Shown: one piece after another, positions 1 to 6,232 of the stretch | Numbering within the stretch: the stretch's first letter is position 1 | Layout of the letters: each line of letters begins with the position of its first letter | Program-made: the position numbers and the translations under genes | The notes under the pieces: model-generated | What the model saw: the letters and a program-made list of their open reading frames with translations, nothing else | Told to the model about the DNA's origin: nothing | The model's database searches: none | Origin: Betaproteobacteria bacterium | GTDB lineage: Bacteria > Pseudomonadota > Gammaproteobacteria > Burkholderiales > Usitatibacteraceae | Length of the DNA: 10,710 nucleotides | Reading direction: 5' to 3' | Assembly: GCA_012274175.1 (NCBI GenBank) | Contig: JAAOZZ010000158.1 | Span: forward strand, 1-10,710

Positions 1-392
1 AGCAGGGGCAGGCCGACTCCCGCGCCGACGTCGGCGTCACGCACGCTCCCGCCGATGCCTACGAGCGCGAGCGCGGCGAGGTTCTCGCCGGCCCGGGCGG
101 AAATGTTGACGCCGCACGGGCTGGGGATGAGCAATCCGGCGCCGAGCTCGCTCTCGGGATGGATGTCCGCACCGGTCATCAGGGAGTTGGTCTGCATGAG
201 CAGGCGCGCGGTGCGCGTCCAGCCCCGCAGCCACAGCAGGTGCGAGAGCCGGTAGAGCAGCACGCAGACCCACCCGGGGTCGAGAAACCATGCCAGCGGC
301 TGGTAGCCGAACTTGCCGCGCTGGTAGCTCTTCAGGCGCCGCGCATCCGCGCGCAGGCTGCGCAGCACCCCGCTCCAGGCCGCGCCGCTCAT
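1..392 (-). CDS. Serine acetyltransferase-like (left-handed beta-helix) protein, C-terminus cut off by window edge
   Basis: This is a partial gene: 130 codons are visible from an ATG one base after the flippase stop codon (TGA-A-ATG), so the two genes are probably translated together. The N-terminal ~70 residues are alpha-helical in character, with a hydrophobic stretch near 41-56. From residue 73 the sequence reads TGADIHPESELGAGLL, which matches the start of the hexapeptide beta-helix of CysE-type O-acetyltransferases (DIHP, then the G-x-G turn). Later segments (VGIGGSV, DADVGAGVG) continue the hexapeptide pattern. In CysE the motif after DIHP contains Asp-His-Ala-Thr-Gly; here the aligned residues are Pro90-Ser91-Pro92-Cys93-Gly94, so the usual catalytic His is Ser. 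Such proteins are common in polysaccharide clusters, where they are thought to acetylate sugars. The family call is firm; the acceptor is unknown and the activity doubtful. Confidence 0.8.
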   Translation of the reverse strand, partial: MSGAAWSGVLRSLRADARRLKSYQRGKFGYQPLAWFLDPGWVCVLLYRLSHLLWLRGWTRTARLLMQTNSLMTGADIHPESELGAGLLIPSPCGVNISARAGENLAALALVGIGGSVRDADVGAGVGLPL

Positions 393-393
393 T

Positions 394-1857
394 TCAGCAA
401 TTTCGCGCCAGCGCTTCCTGCGACAGCGCCATCTGCTCCTTCCGGCTGGAGGCGAGGCTCGGGAAACGCCACACGGCAGCCAGCGCGGCAAGGGTCAGGG
501 GGGCGGCCACCAGGAGCTGCAGGAAGGGCGGGCCGGAGAGGATGCGAAGGAGCAGGAACAGGATGGCCGCAGGCAGCAGGATCTGCAGCGTGCGTCTGCC
601 GGGCACGATCCCCAGCCCCCCGACGATCAGCATGCCGCCAAGCGCCACGAGCCCCAGGGAACCGGCAGTGGCGATCGCGCTGCCCACGAAACCGGCATCG
701 GGCAACAGCAGCACGTTGAGCACGGCATAGGCCACGCAACCGCCGGCGCTCACGCCCAGCAGCGCCCATTCCCGGTGATCGGCCAGCAGGATCGTGGACA
801 GCGCGGCTACCGCGAAGGAGGCGCCCAGCGGCGGTGCCAGCCAGTGCATCGTGCCTACGGCTGAAAGCGAGCCCGTGCTGAACCGCGCGCCATAAAGAAA
901 CGCGAGCAGGGGCTCCGCAAGCTGAAAGGTGACGACGGCCATGACGGCACCCAGCCCGATCAACAGATCGATCGCGGCCTGGCTCTGGCGCACGAACGCG
1001 CCACGATCCGTGGCGGCCAGCCACGACAGCAACGGCACCATGGGCAACATGACCAGCCAGGGCAGGAAGAGGATCGAGTTCAACGGCCGCTGTGCCGCAG
1101 CGAATGCGCCCAGCTCCGCCTCGGGGCGCATCACCTGCACCCAGAAGATGCCGCCTTGCAGCTGCAAATGGTACGCCAGCGTCGCGAGGGCCACGACGAT
1201 CGCCACACCAAAGAACGAGCGCAACGCGGCCCCGCTGAAGCGCGGGCGCGGGCTGTAGCCAAGCAGGTTGGTCGCCAGCAGCGTCGTGCCGACGACCACC
1301 GCCGCCTCCCGCATGATGATCACACCGGCGAGCAGGCGACCGTCGACCGAGACCACGAGCAGCAGCGCGCCGGTCGCGACCGCGACGAGCTGCGCCGCGA
1401 CGCTCAGGATCGCGGGGCGGATCTGGGCCTGCCGTAGCTGGAACACGGTGTTGAACGCGCTCACGTAGGAAAAGGCGAGCACGGCCGACGTCCCGAGCAG
1501 CAGGCCGCGCAGGATTCCGTCCGTCCGGGCGAGCGCGAAGCCGGCGCAGGCAAGACCCGCGACGACGCACAGGATCAGGCGCAGTCCGAGCAGGTGCTCG
1601 AGGATCGTGCGCTCGTTGTGGCGCTCGCGGGCGGCGGCGCGCACGGCGACGTTGCCGCTTCCCATGTCGGTGAACTCGTGCGCCAGGCCGAACGCCGTCG
1701 TGACCAGGGCGAAGCCGCCGAACTCACCCGGCGAAAGGGCGCGCCCCGCCATGATCGTCAAGCCGAGAGAGGACACCATTCGCACCGCGGTCGCAGCCAG
1801 AAGCAGCATCTGGCTCCATTCGGGCGTCGCTTTCGGCCGCAGTCGCTCTGGTATCAT
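394..1857 (-). CDS. Wzx-like polysaccharide flippase (MATE/PST superfamily membrane protein)
   Basis: This is an integral membrane protein of 487 residues, the usual size for lipid-linked oligosaccharide flippases. It opens with a short basic, polar tail (MIPERLRPKATPEWSQ) followed by about 12 to 14 hydrophobic segments spread to the C-terminus. The first segments carry the pattern typical of the family: SLGLTIMAGRALSPGEFGGFAL, then a loop with MGSGNVAVRAA. Its likely role is to move an undecaprenyl-linked glycan from the cytoplasmic to the periplasmic face of the inner membrane. The frame stays open to a GTG at 1905, but that start has only a weak ribosome site. A GAAAGGGA at 1871-1878 sits 7 bases before an in-frame GTG at 1863 and 13 before the ATG at 1857, so one of these two is more likely. 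The acetyltransferase follows one base downstream and the hydroxylase gene is divergent. Substrate cannot be read from the sequence. Confidence 0.85.
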   Translation of the reverse strand: MIPERLRPKATPEWSQMLLLAATAVRMVSSLGLTIMAGRALSPGEFGGFALVTTAFGLAHEFTDMGSGNVAVRAAARERHNERTILEHLLGLRLILCVVAGLACAGFALARTDGILRGLLLGTSAVLAFSYVSAFNTVFQLRQAQIRPAILSVAAQLVAVATGALLLVVSVDGRLLAGVIIMREAAVVVGTTLLATNLLGYSPRPRFSGAALRSFFGVAIVVALATLAYHLQLQGGIFWVQVMRPEAELGAFAAAQRPLNSILFLPWLVMLPMVPLLSWLAATDRGAFVRQSQAAIDLLIGLGAVMAVVTFQLAEPLLAFLYGARFSTGSLSAVGTMHWLAPPLGASFAVAALSTILLADHREWALLGVSAGGCVAYAVLNVLLLPDAGFVGSAIATAGSLGLVALGGMLIVGGLGIVPGRRTLQILLPAAILFLLLRILSGPPFLQLLVAAPLTLAALAAVWRFPSLASSRKEQMALSQEALARNC

Positions 1858-1870
1858 CCGCACGCATTGT

Positions 1871-1877
1871 TCCCTTT
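1871..1877 (-). promoter_or_regulatory. Ribosome binding site of the flippase gene
   Basis: The minus strand reads AAAGGGA here. It is 7 bases from the in-frame GTG at 1863 and 13 bases from the ATG at 1857. It argues against the longest frame beginning at GTG 1905, which lies upstream of this site. Confidence 0.4.
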
Positions 1878-1915
1878 CGCACGAGCTGAGTGGGGCCAAA
1901 TCCACACGTCATCCC

Positions 1916-1921
1916 ATCATA
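1916..1921 (-). promoter_or_regulatory. Possible -10 element for the flippase-acetyltransferase unit
   Basis: The minus strand reads TATGAT (5 of 6 to the sigma-70 consensus) in the 78-base divergent gap. A start point just downstream would leave a leader of about 45 bases before the flippase start at 1857/1863. No good -35 hexamer is found at 16 to 18 bases, so the call is weak. Confidence 0.2.
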
Positions 1922-1935
1922 GCCGATCGCGTCTC

Positions 1936-2715
1936 ATGGGCACATCGTTGCTTCAGACCCTTCGCAAGGTGCCGCGCAAGATCGCCAACCGGTTGACGAT
2001 GCTGCTGTTCGCGATCCTGTTGCCGCTGGAGCGGACGCTGTTTCGCTATTCGCTGGTCGGGCATACGGAACTGCTCGATGCGGCCCGGTTCCCGTGGGCC
2101 GCCGAGCTGGAAGCGAATTGGCACCTCATCCGGGCCGAGCTCGATCAGGTGCTGCTGCACCGGGACAGCGCGCCCAACTACATCGACCTGTCCGATGAGG
2201 CCGCGGGACTAACGGAGCGCGACAACTGGAAGAGCTTCTTCTTCTTCGCCTATGGCGTCCCGGTTCCCGACAACTGCGCGCGCTGCCCGGACACCGCCCG
2301 GCTGCTGCAGCGGATCGAGGGAATGAAGAGCGGGTTCTTCTCCATCATGATGCCGGGCACCCATCTCAAGCCGCATCGCGGCCATTTTGCCGGGGTGCTG
2401 CGCTATCACCTCGGGCTGCGCATTCCCGATGTCGAGGCCTGCGGCCTGCGGGTGGGATCGCACGTCGTGCACTGGGAGGAAGGCAAGAGCCTGATCTTCG
2501 ACGACACCTTCGAGCACGAGGCGTGGAATCACACGAGCGGGATCAGGGTCGTGCTCTTCGTGGACTTCGCGCGCCCGCTTCCGCAGCCGCTGGCGGCGCT
2601 CAACCATGCCATGATCTGGCTCGTAGCCCGCTCCAGCGTGGTACAGCCGGGCATCGCGCGGCTGGCGGACTGGAACCGCCGGCTGGCGGCGCACTGGCCG
2701 GCGCGGGGACGCTGA
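1936..2715 (+). CDS. LpxO/AspH-type 2-oxoglutarate-dependent hydroxylase, first of a tandem pair
   Basis: This 259-residue protein belongs to the aspartyl/asparaginyl beta-hydroxylase family, non-heme Fe(II) enzymes that use 2-oxoglutarate and O2. A basic N-terminus leads into a hydrophobic stretch (residues 20-31), suggesting membrane association as in LpxO. Catalytic core: PHRG with His147 as first iron ligand and Gly149 in the place of the carboxylate ligand, as in human AspH; RYHLGL with Arg156; FDDTFEH with His194 as second iron ligand; RVVLF with Arg204 for 2-oxoglutarate. All expected key residues are present. A Cys pair (NCARCP, 114 and 117) is shared with the next gene. Homologues LpxO and OlsC 2-hydroxylate acyl chains of lipid A and ornithine lipids; AspH acts on peptides. 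A lipid substrate is more likely here but is inference. ATG 1936 was chosen because the open frame upstream runs antisense to the flippase; no clear ribosome site is visible. Confidence 0.85.
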   Translation: MGTSLLQTLRKVPRKIANRLTMLLFAILLPLERTLFRYSLVGHTELLDAARFPWAAELEANWHLIRAELDQVLLHRDSAPNYIDLSDEAAGLTERDNWKSFFFFAYGVPVPDNCARCPDTARLLQRIEGMKSGFFSIMMPGTHLKPHRGHFAGVLRYHLGLRIPDVEACGLRVGSHVVHWEEGKSLIFDDTFEHEAWNHTSGIRVVLFVDFARPLPQPLAALNHAMIWLVARSSVVQPGIARLADWNRRLAAHWPARGR

Positions 2716-2718
2716 ACG

Positions 2719-3465
2719 GTGCCGGGCCGCGCGGCGGACAAGCTCACGGCGTTGGCGACCGTGGCGCTGTTCCTGGTGCTGATCCCGGTCCAGATGCTGA
2801 TGCGCCGGTTCTCCCGGGTCGGCAACCGCCCGTTCTTCGGCGAGGCGCAGTTCCCCTGGATCACCGACATCGAGTCCAGGTGGCGGGACGTTCGCGGCGA
2901 ACTGGATCATGTGCTTCGCTACGTGAACGAAATCCCCAACTTCCAGGACATCTCCGAAGAGAATCGCGCGCTCACCGACGACGACCGCTGGAAGACGTTC
3001 TTCTTTCGCGCCTGGGGAATCGAGATCGCGAGCAATTGCGCGCGCTGCCCGCGCACCGCCGCGCTGCTGGATCGCATTCCCGGGGTCACCAGCGCGTTCT
3101 TTTCCATCCTGATGCCGCGCAAGCACCTGCCGCCCCACCGCGGTCCGTATGCCGGCGTGCTGCGCTATCACCTCGGGCTGATCGTGCCGGACCCGCGGGG
3201 CTGCCGCATCCGGGTCGATGACCAGGTCGGGCACTGGGCGGAAGGCAGGAGCCTCATCTTCGACGATACGTTCGAGCACGAGGTCTGGAACGACACGGAC
3301 GCGGTTCGCGTCGTGCTCTTCGTGGACATCGCAAGGCCGTTGCCGCCGCTGCTGGCTTCCGTGAATGCGCTGATCATCCGCGCAATCGCCCGCTCCAGCC
3401 TGGTACAGCCGGGCCTGGAGAAGTTCCAGGCGTGGGATGAGCGCCTGCGACGGGTCTGGCGGTGA
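2719..3465 (+). CDS. LpxO/AspH-type 2-oxoglutarate-dependent hydroxylase, second of a tandem pair
   Basis: This 248-residue paralogue of the preceding gene starts at GTG three bases after its stop codon, with GGGGA about 10 bases upstream. The two proteins therefore come from one message. From the shared FPW (residue 45) to VQPG (232) they align without a gap over 188 positions, and I count about 110 identities (near 58%). Iron ligands His140 (PHRG) and His187 (FDDTFEH), the RYHLGL Arg149 and the 2-oxoglutarate Arg197 are all kept, as are Cys107 and Cys110. Residues 9-28 form a stronger hydrophobic segment than in the first copy, followed by a basic RRFSR, as expected for a membrane anchor or interfacial helix. 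The copies differ most in the N-terminus and around residues 65-80 and 155-170, so substrates may differ. The stop codon lies one base from that of the convergent P450. Confidence 0.85.
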   Translation: MPGRAADKLTALATVALFLVLIPVQMLMRRFSRVGNRPFFGEAQFPWITDIESRWRDVRGELDHVLRYVNEIPNFQDISEENRALTDDDRWKTFFFRAWGIEIASNCARCPRTAALLDRIPGVTSAFFSILMPRKHLPPHRGPYAGVLRYHLGLIVPDPRGCRIRVDDQVGHWAEGRSLIFDDTFEHEVWNDTDAVRVVLFVDIARPLPPLLASVNALIIRAIARSSLVQPGLEKFQAWDERLRRVWR

Positions 3466-3466
3466 A

Positions 3467-4825
3467 CTAGCGCGGTGTCAGCCGGAATGGCGCGGGGTCG
3501 CTGGGCTGCAGCGTGATCTGGGCCACCGGAGTCACCGGACGATCGGTGGTCGGCGCGATGACGAAGTCCCGCAACAGCATGGCCAGCACCAGCGTCGCCT
3601 CGGCGAGGGCGAATTGCATCCCGATGCATTGCCTCGGGCCCATTCCGAACGGAATGTACGAATACCGCTGCGGCGGCGGCGCGTTGGGCAGGAACCGGTC
3701 GGGATCGAATTCGTCCGGTCGATCCCACAGAAGCCGGTGGCGATGTAGAACCCACGGCGCCGTCTGCACGATCGCGCCCTTGCCGATCTTCACGCCGTCC
3801 GCGACATCGTCCGCCAGGGCCCGACGCACGATCGACAGCGCGGGCGGATAGAGCCGCATCGCCTCGTTCACCACGGCGCGCGCATAGGGCAGGCGATCGA
3901 GCGCCTCCGCCGGGTTCTCTTCATTGATGGCGACGCCGCGAGCCTCCTCGGCCACGCGCGCCTGCACTTCGGGCCGGGCCGCGGCCAGATAGACCGACCA
4001 GAACAGCGCGGCCCCGGTCGTTTCGCTGCCCGTGATGAGGAGCGTCGCCACCTGCTGGATGAAGATGCCGCGCGGGGTTTCGGAGGCGTCGAGCTGCGCG
4101 AACAGGCTTTCGGTCTCGCCCGGGCGGCGGCGCTCCGCGACGATGCGCTCGATGAGCGCGAGCCAGCGCCGGCGGAAGCGGCGTCGCGCCCAGTCGCGCG
4201 GGCTCGGCAGCCAGAGCGGCAGGAAGAAGTCGAAGAGATCCCCGCGGGCGAGCCGCTTCGTGTAGCTGGAGGACAGCGCGCGGACTTCGTCGGCGTAGGG
4301 TGCGAGATCGATGCCGAAGAATGCCCCGGCCGCGATGGCCATCGTCAGATCGCGCAGCGCTTCGAACAGCGGGGCCCGGTCCAGCGGCCCCGCGCGCAGC
4401 CGGGCCAGCATCGGGCGTGCACGCTGCACGACGTGGACCGACAAACGCGGGACCGAGCGCACGGCGAATGCCGGCGTGAGCATCTTGCGCTGGCGCCGCC
4501 ACTCCTGTCCTTCTGCGAGAAACAGGCCGTCACCGATCGGCGGGGCCAGCACCCGGAACGCGGCGTCGGGGCGGACGTAATTCTCCGCGTTCCGGGCGAG
4601 AATGTGATGCACCGATCCTGGGCGGCTGACGATCATCAGCTTGCGGCCGAGAAAGGAATGGCTCACGACCTCCTGCCGGAACGCCGCCGGTGCGAACGGC
4701 GCGCCGAGGATGCGGGGGATGGAATCTTCGGTCAGTGGGAGGGCCTTCGAAGGATGTGTGCTGGCAGGCACTGCGTCATGCGTGGCCGCGATTCGCCGCG
4801 GTTCCGCCCCTCGCCCGCCCTGCAT
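3467..4825 (-). CDS. Cytochrome P450 monooxygenase
   Basis: This is a complete bacterial P450 of about 452 residues, a heme-thiolate monooxygenase that needs a separate electron-donor system, none of which is encoded here. Visible signatures, numbered from ATG 4825: C-helix W109-x3-R113 (WRRQR), I-helix oxygen-activation motif TGSETT at 265-270, K-helix E321-A-M-R324, a DRF-type motif near 376-379, and the heme loop FGMGPRQCIG at 393-402 with Cys400 as iron ligand. No membrane anchor or fused reductase is visible. The start is uncertain: the frame is open to GTG 4936, and GTG 4771 would also give a plausible N-terminus. The extra 37 residues of the longest form look non-native (Arg/Ala/Gly-rich), and that stretch holds two strong hairpins, so ATG 4825 is preferred. 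It is convergent with the hydroxylase pair and divergent from the aminotransferase. Hydroxylation of a lipid or acyl substituent is a guess from context. Confidence 0.9.
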   Translation of the reverse strand: MQGGRGAEPRRIAATHDAVPASTHPSKALPLTEDSIPRILGAPFAPAAFRQEVVSHSFLGRKLMIVSRPGSVHHILARNAENYVRPDAAFRVLAPPIGDGLFLAEGQEWRRQRKMLTPAFAVRSVPRLSVHVVQRARPMLARLRAGPLDRAPLFEALRDLTMAIAAGAFFGIDLAPYADEVRALSSSYTKRLARGDLFDFFLPLWLPSPRDWARRRFRRRWLALIERIVAERRRPGETESLFAQLDASETPRGIFIQQVATLLITGSETTGAALFWSVYLAAARPEVQARVAEEARGVAINEENPAEALDRLPYARAVVNEAMRLYPPALSIVRRALADDVADGVKIGKGAIVQTAPWVLHRHRLLWDRPDEFDPDRFLPNAPPPQRYSYIPFGMGPRQCIGMQFALAEATLVLAMLLRDFVIAPTTDRPVTPVAQITLQPSDPAPFRLTPR

Positions 4826-4846
4826 CTTTGTCGCCGTGATTCTACC

Positions 4847-4904
4847 CCGAGTCCCGCGGGCTCGGCATGCCCCGCAGGGCGCAAACGGCCCGGCCCGCGG
4901 GGCA
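4847..4904. promoter_or_regulatory. Two adjacent GC-rich hairpins upstream of the P450
   Basis: Bases 4847-4851 (CCGAG) pair with 4861-4865 (CTCGG). Bases 4868-4875 (TGCCCCGC) pair perfectly with 4897-4904 (GCGGGGCA), and inside this stem, after one bulged A, GGGC at 4877-4880 pairs with GCCC at 4893-4896, leaving a 12-base loop. Neither side has a T-run, so these do not look like intrinsic terminators. They could be 5'-leader structures of the P450 message. The rest of the 254-base divergent gap (4826-5079) shows no convincing promoter pair. Confidence 0.35.
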
Positions 4905-5005
4905 GGATCGCGCCGTTCGGCCACGCATTCGTCCACGTGCCGATGACCCCGTTTGCCCGGCGCCTAAACCTCAAAAGGAGACGTCGGCTAACATACGCAT
5001 CAGCC

Positions 5006-5083
5006 ATGATCGAAAATCACCGCTTCATTGCACGATTGAGGGATAGTTCCGTGCCCCGTCATTCGACCGCCGAACGGCCATGA
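5006..5083 (+). CDS. Possible 25-residue leader ORF overlapping the aminotransferase start
   Basis: An ATG at 5006 opens a frame encoding MIENHRFIARLRDSSVPRHS plus five residues, ending in a TGA that overlaps the aminotransferase ATG as ATGA. That arrangement would allow translational coupling, which is attractive because the aminotransferase has no clear ribosome site of its own. Against it, the only good purine-rich site (AAAAGGAG at 4973-4980) lies 25 bases before the ATG, too far for normal use. The peptide matches nothing I recognise, and a chance frame is quite possible. Confidence 0.15.
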   Translation: MIENHRFIARLRDSSVPRHSTAERP

Positions 5084-6216
5084 GACCGTACCTGCCTTTC
5101 GGAAAACCCGATTTCTCCGAACGCGAGATCGAGGCCGTCGCGCGGGTGCTGCGCTCCGGTTGGGTCGGCATGGGCCCCGAGACCCTCGCCTTCGAAGGCG
5201 AGCTTGCGGCGGCCCTCGGCGTACCTCACGTCGTCACGACGAGCTCGTGCACCTCGGCCATGTTGATGTCGCTCAAGGCCCTGGGCATCGGTCCCGGCGA
5301 CGAGGTCGTCTGCCCGAGCCTCACCTGGTGCAGCACGGCGAACGCGGCGCTCTACCTCGGCGCCACGCCCGTCTTCTGCGATGTCGACGCCGAGACGCTT
5401 TGCGTTCATCCCGCCTCCGTCATGCGGGTGGTCACGCCGCGTACCCGCGCCGTGATGGTCGTTCACTTCGGCGGGTTGGCGGCCCCGGTGGCGGAATTGC
5501 GCGCGGCGCTGCCACCTTCGGTGGCCATCGTCGAGGATGCGGCGCACGCATTCGGCTCCCGTTACGCGGACGGACGCGCGGTCGGCGCCTCGGGCAACGC
5601 CGTATGCTTCAGCTTCTACGCCAACAAGACCTTGTCCACGGGTGAAGGCGGCGCGGTGGCGGTCTTCGACGAGGCGCTCGCCAGCGAGATTCGCTCATTG
5701 CGCCAGCATGGCCTGCCGGAGGACGCCTGGAAGCGGTTCACGCATCCCAACGTGGTCATGAACGCAAACCTCACCCGGCTCGGCTACAAGGCCAACTACA
5801 CCGACCTGCAGGCCGCGATCGGCCGGGTCCAGCTCGCCCGGCAAGCTGAATTCAGCCGCACCCGGCTCGCCGCCGCGGAGGTCTATCGCGCGGGCCTGCA
5901 AAGCCTTCCCCTTGCCCTGCAGAAACTCGCCACCGATCCAGCGCATTCACGCCATCTCTTCATCGTGCTCCTGCGCGAGGGGGCCCGCCTGTCGCGCGAC
6001 GAGCTGCTGGCGGCCCTCAGGCAGCGCAACATCGGCGCGACCATCCACTACGAGCCCTTGCATCTCATGCCGCTTTACGCGGGCACCGCGGCGCCGGTCA
6101 GCCTGCCGCAGACCGAGCAGGTGGCGGCGAACATCCTCACGTTGCCCATCGGCGCGAGCGTGACGGTCGACGACGCGCACGACGTCGTCGCCGCGATCCG
6201 GGAAATCCTCGGGTAG
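5080..6216 (+). CDS. DegT/DnrJ/EryC1/StrS-family PLP aminotransferase (sugar aminotransferase)
   Basis: This 378-residue protein has the full fold-type I layout of nucleotide-sugar aminotransferases (ArnB, PglE, PseC-like), which convert a 3- or 4-keto sugar nucleotide to an amino sugar using an amino-acid donor. It begins with the family opening LPFGKPDFSEREIEAVARVL. It has the phosphate-binding SSCTSA at 55-60, VEDAAHAFGS with Asp153 contacting the PLP ring nitrogen, and SFYANKTLSTGEGG with Lys183 as the internal aldimine. The C-terminal GYKANYTDLQAAIGRVQL segment is also typical of family members that act on hexose nucleotides. Length and motifs are complete, so it should be active. ATG 5080 matches the family N-terminus well, but no ribosome site is evident. 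It is divergent from the P450 and converges on a second aminotransferase 16 bases away. The ring position and sugar cannot be told from sequence alone. Confidence 0.9.
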   Translation: MRPYLPFGKPDFSEREIEAVARVLRSGWVGMGPETLAFEGELAAALGVPHVVTTSSCTSAMLMSLKALGIGPGDEVVCPSLTWCSTANAALYLGATPVFCDVDAETLCVHPASVMRVVTPRTRAVMVVHFGGLAAPVAELRAALPPSVAIVEDAAHAFGSRYADGRAVGASGNAVCFSFYANKTLSTGEGGAVAVFDEALASEIRSLRQHGLPEDAWKRFTHPNVVMNANLTRLGYKANYTDLQAAIGRVQLARQAEFSRTRLAAAEVYRAGLQSLPLALQKLATDPAHSRHLFIVLLREGARLSRDELLAALRQRNIGATIHYEPLHLMPLYAGTAAPVSLPQTEQVAANILTLPIGASVTVDDAHDVVAAIREILG

Positions 6217-6232
6217 GAGCGCTCGCCGAAGC

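Noticed and set aside
389..1570. 393-codon minus-strand frame within the flippase
   Set aside because: Shadow frame with Arg-rich composition; the flippase frame has the expected membrane segments.
1594..1935. 114-codon N-terminal extension of the first hydroxylase
   Set aside because: It runs antisense through the flippase start, is His/Arg-rich, and homologous sequence with the second copy begins only after ATG 1936.
2209..3279. 356-codon minus-strand frame opposite the two hydroxylases
   Set aside because: Its internal similarity between halves simply mirrors the duplicated hydroxylase genes on the other strand.
1936..3465. Hydroxylases as RiPP-modifying aspartyl hydroxylases
   Set aside because: No precursor-like small peptide gene, RiPP recognition domain or peptide transporter is visible; the hydrophobic N-termini fit lipid substrates better.
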